Positions 62,001-64,000 of a stretch of DNA of 64,000 bases are shown here, piece after piece. Source of the DNA: Gorsachius magnificus (lineage: Eukaryota > Chordata > Aves > Pelecaniformes > Ardeidae); the NCBI GenBank assembly GCA_034008185.1, contig CM067084.1, positions 44,529,099 through 44,593,098 on the forward strand, written 5' to 3'. How positions within the stretch are numbered: the first letter of the stretch is position 1; every line of letters begins with the position of its first letter. A model generated the notes under the pieces. That model made no database searches. It saw nothing but the letters and a program-made list of their open reading frames with translations, and had not been told where the DNA came from. The position numbers and the translations under genes were made by a program.

Positions 62001-64000
62001 TAAGAAGCTCTTTCTCCCCTTGCCAATGATTTCCACCGCTGTGACTTCCCATCAGCTGCACTGATAATAATACTGCAAAAATAAAGGAGGTGCTTTAAAT
62101 AATATAAATTCACCAGGCAGTTCTGAAGGGAGAATGAGTGGCAGGATACTGGAGCCACTTACATCAGCCTTGCTGCCGGGGGAAATAATATGGAGCAATA
62201 GTCCTGTGCTGATGGGGTGTGAAAAGCAGATCTCAACATCTGCTAGGATTTTGAAAGAAGCTTTGAAAAATGCAGAGCAAACCACATACCTACTTTAGAT
62301 TTGGCCTTTCACCTGTGTGGAAGATGCTCAGGCCTACGTGCAACAGGCAGCTCAAGTGGAAAAATAAACCACATAGGCAGCTAAATTCAGGAGTTTGAAG
62401 GATCATGCTTTAAATTATTCATTGACAAAAAACTGGCATACTGTGAACAGAGTGGACTAATATATCTCCAACACCCTGATCATTAGTAAAGATACTACTG
62501 ATGGTACACCAGAACAGATATGCAAACTGAATCACCCAAGTCTCATTATGTCAGTCTTTCAATCAGATACAGTCAACATTAGCAGAAGCTGGCACTCTTT
62601 ATATACTGAAAAAACTTATAAGTTTTAATTTCCAGTGGCATTAATCTGGCAGTTGTCACTAGGGGTAAAATGAAAGCAAAAATTATTTAAGCAAATGCCT
62701 TTGAAAAGTACAAGATTTTTCTTTTCTCTGTGTATGTATTCCCTGTGACATGAGCCTCAGCTTATTCCCTTCAACCTTGTCAGTTTTCATCACTGTTAAA
62801 TCTCAGCAGAAACTGTGGGTTTAATCAAACACAAACAATCTCCTCAGCTGAAAAAAGTGCTCTTTTTTTTCAGGTCTTTGTTTTTAAAGAGTTTGCAAAC
62901 CTTTAAAAAATATAGTGTGTAATATCCTTCTTGAATAACACTTCAATACAGTGTTATAAATTAATGTGAAGTTCCAGGAGCACTCACATTAGTGCAAAAT
63001 GAGTTCATCATAATTACCATTATTACCATAAATACCAAAGGAATTAATAATGATTAGGGCAATATTTTAAAGCGTTCTTCATTATCATGTGTATTGTTTG
63101 TAAAATTCCAGGATGACAATAATTACTGTAAAGCTTCACTTTGGGCAAGGTTCTCTTCCCAATGGAGGGATAGCCCAAAGCTAAATGCTCCTGAAGTCCC
63201 TCTGAAATCCTCAAATATGGGTTTAGGACAGTTTGCACATGCATTAGCTTGGAGATTGCTTTCCCCATAGGGTAAATTTCAACAGTATACCTGATATAAG
63301 TAAAAAACCCCAAGAAATAAGCATTCAAGACAAATTTCATTTTTCCTGAATCTCTGGATGGTAGCTGGAATAGTTCTTTAATGCATATTCTTGCTAGGTT
63401 TGTGATAGGTAGAGAAAGCTCAAGCATGCCTTAGTGAATTCTGTGTATGTTTATTGTTCAGTAATTAAAAAAAAAAAGTCAAACTGTATAGCAGAGAATC
63501 CTTTCAGCTGAAAACATATTGGAATTTTTATTTTTTCATAAGAATGAGGTGTATAACACTCTCATGCTTAACCTTCTTCAGGGAAACACTCATGAAATAC
63601 ATAAAAAAATTAAAATTATGGCTCTTCAGTATGTTAATGATGACAGCATGGACTGCCTTTCAACTACTTATATCACCTTATACATCACCTTTGATTTTAG
63701 ACATGCATTGCTTAGGAAAGATAAAGCTTTTGCAGGGCTAAAGTGGCTAAGAGTCATTATTCCTGTTTTTTTATGCCACAGTGAATTTCAGCCGTACACA
63801 GTAACAAAATCTTATAACAGATACAGAGAAGAAAGATTTAGAAACATGATTTACATCAAGATAAACCTTCTGATTTTTTGGACAGTCCAAATATTTCCGT
63901 TTTTCAGATAAGCAACTTTGCAGAGGTACAGACTAGAAAAAGAAGCCAGTAGTGAAATTTTAGTAGGAATTTCAGTAGCTTTCCATTTCCTTCCCTTACC

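Larger units (their letters stand above)
50564..64000. other. AT-rich unique-looking DNA to the end of the window
   Basis: No host exon, RNA gene or transposon could be recognised in 13.4 kb. Minor features are 22 A at 58079-58100, short A- and T-runs, a purine-rich stretch at 52080-52130 and a 20-bp palindrome at 59039-59058. Frames up to 130 codons (56089-56460 plus, 63044-63427 minus, 63519-63911 plus) show no motif or composition that separates them from chance. Confidence 0.5.

Noticed and set aside
63044..63911. Frames of 127 and 130 codons near the right end
   Set aside because: No recognisable family, opposite strands and AT-driven composition. Consistent with chance, although an exon cannot be excluded.
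1..64000. CRISPR arrays, tRNA or rRNA genes, bacterial operons
   Set aside because: None seen. Direct repeats here are LTRs, microsatellites and CR1 tails. The only tRNA-like matches are the two primer-binding sites.

Overview
This window looks like gene-poor, AT-rich avian (probably songbird) nuclear DNA. The evidence is CR1 LINE tails, some ending in the ATTCTATGA-type octamer repeat, together with LTR families typical of bird genomes. There are no bacterial-style operons. I found no host protein-coding gene I could name; a few possible exons are listed with low confidence.

Repeats are concentrated in the first 24 kb. An ancient CR1 reverse-transcriptase fragment lies near 0.9-1.2 kb. A minus-strand CR1 tail follows at 2.0 kb. 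A class II (ERVK-like) LTR of about 940 bp, with a Lys-type primer-binding site after it, spans 2.86-3.83 kb. A CpG-rich insert at 5.5-6.05 kb and a promoter/polyadenylation module at 6.55-6.9 kb are possible remnants of further LTRs.

The centrepiece is a complete-ended provirus at 9439-13657. Its two LTRs are about 310 bp each and roughly 3% diverged. They are flanked by a near-perfect 6-bp target duplication (AAGGGG/CAGGGG). The order is LTR, initiator-Met-like primer-binding site, leader with a small upstream ORF, gag, a drastically deleted pol, env, polypurine tract, LTR. Gag keeps a matrix-like region, an LYPxL-type late motif, capsid with the major homology region, and half a zinc knuckle. 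Pol is reduced to a piece of the RT connection region joined to the integrase C-terminus; protease, the RT catalytic core, RNase H and the integrase catalytic core are gone. Env is interrupted by in-frame stops but shows a signal peptide overlapping pol, a furin-type site, an internal fusion loop between two cysteines 36 residues apart, a CX6CC motif and a membrane anchor. This is an alpharetrovirus-like Env, and its last codons lie inside the 3' LTR.

Downstream are a truncated ERVL-type LTR (19.82-20.05 kb), a CR1 tail (22.0-22.27 kb) and a full 603-bp ERVL-type solo LTR on the minus strand with a perfect TCTAT target duplication (23.26-23.86 kb).

From 24 to 64 kb the sequence is mostly unique, AT-rich, non-coding DNA. 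Exceptions are one longer CR1 with coding homology (49.13-49.61 kb), a strong (CCCTT)16 tract at 50.4-50.56 kb, homopolymer runs, a 20-bp perfect palindrome at 59.04 kb, and two stretches that could be exons (31.84-32.09 and 37.73-37.88 kb).
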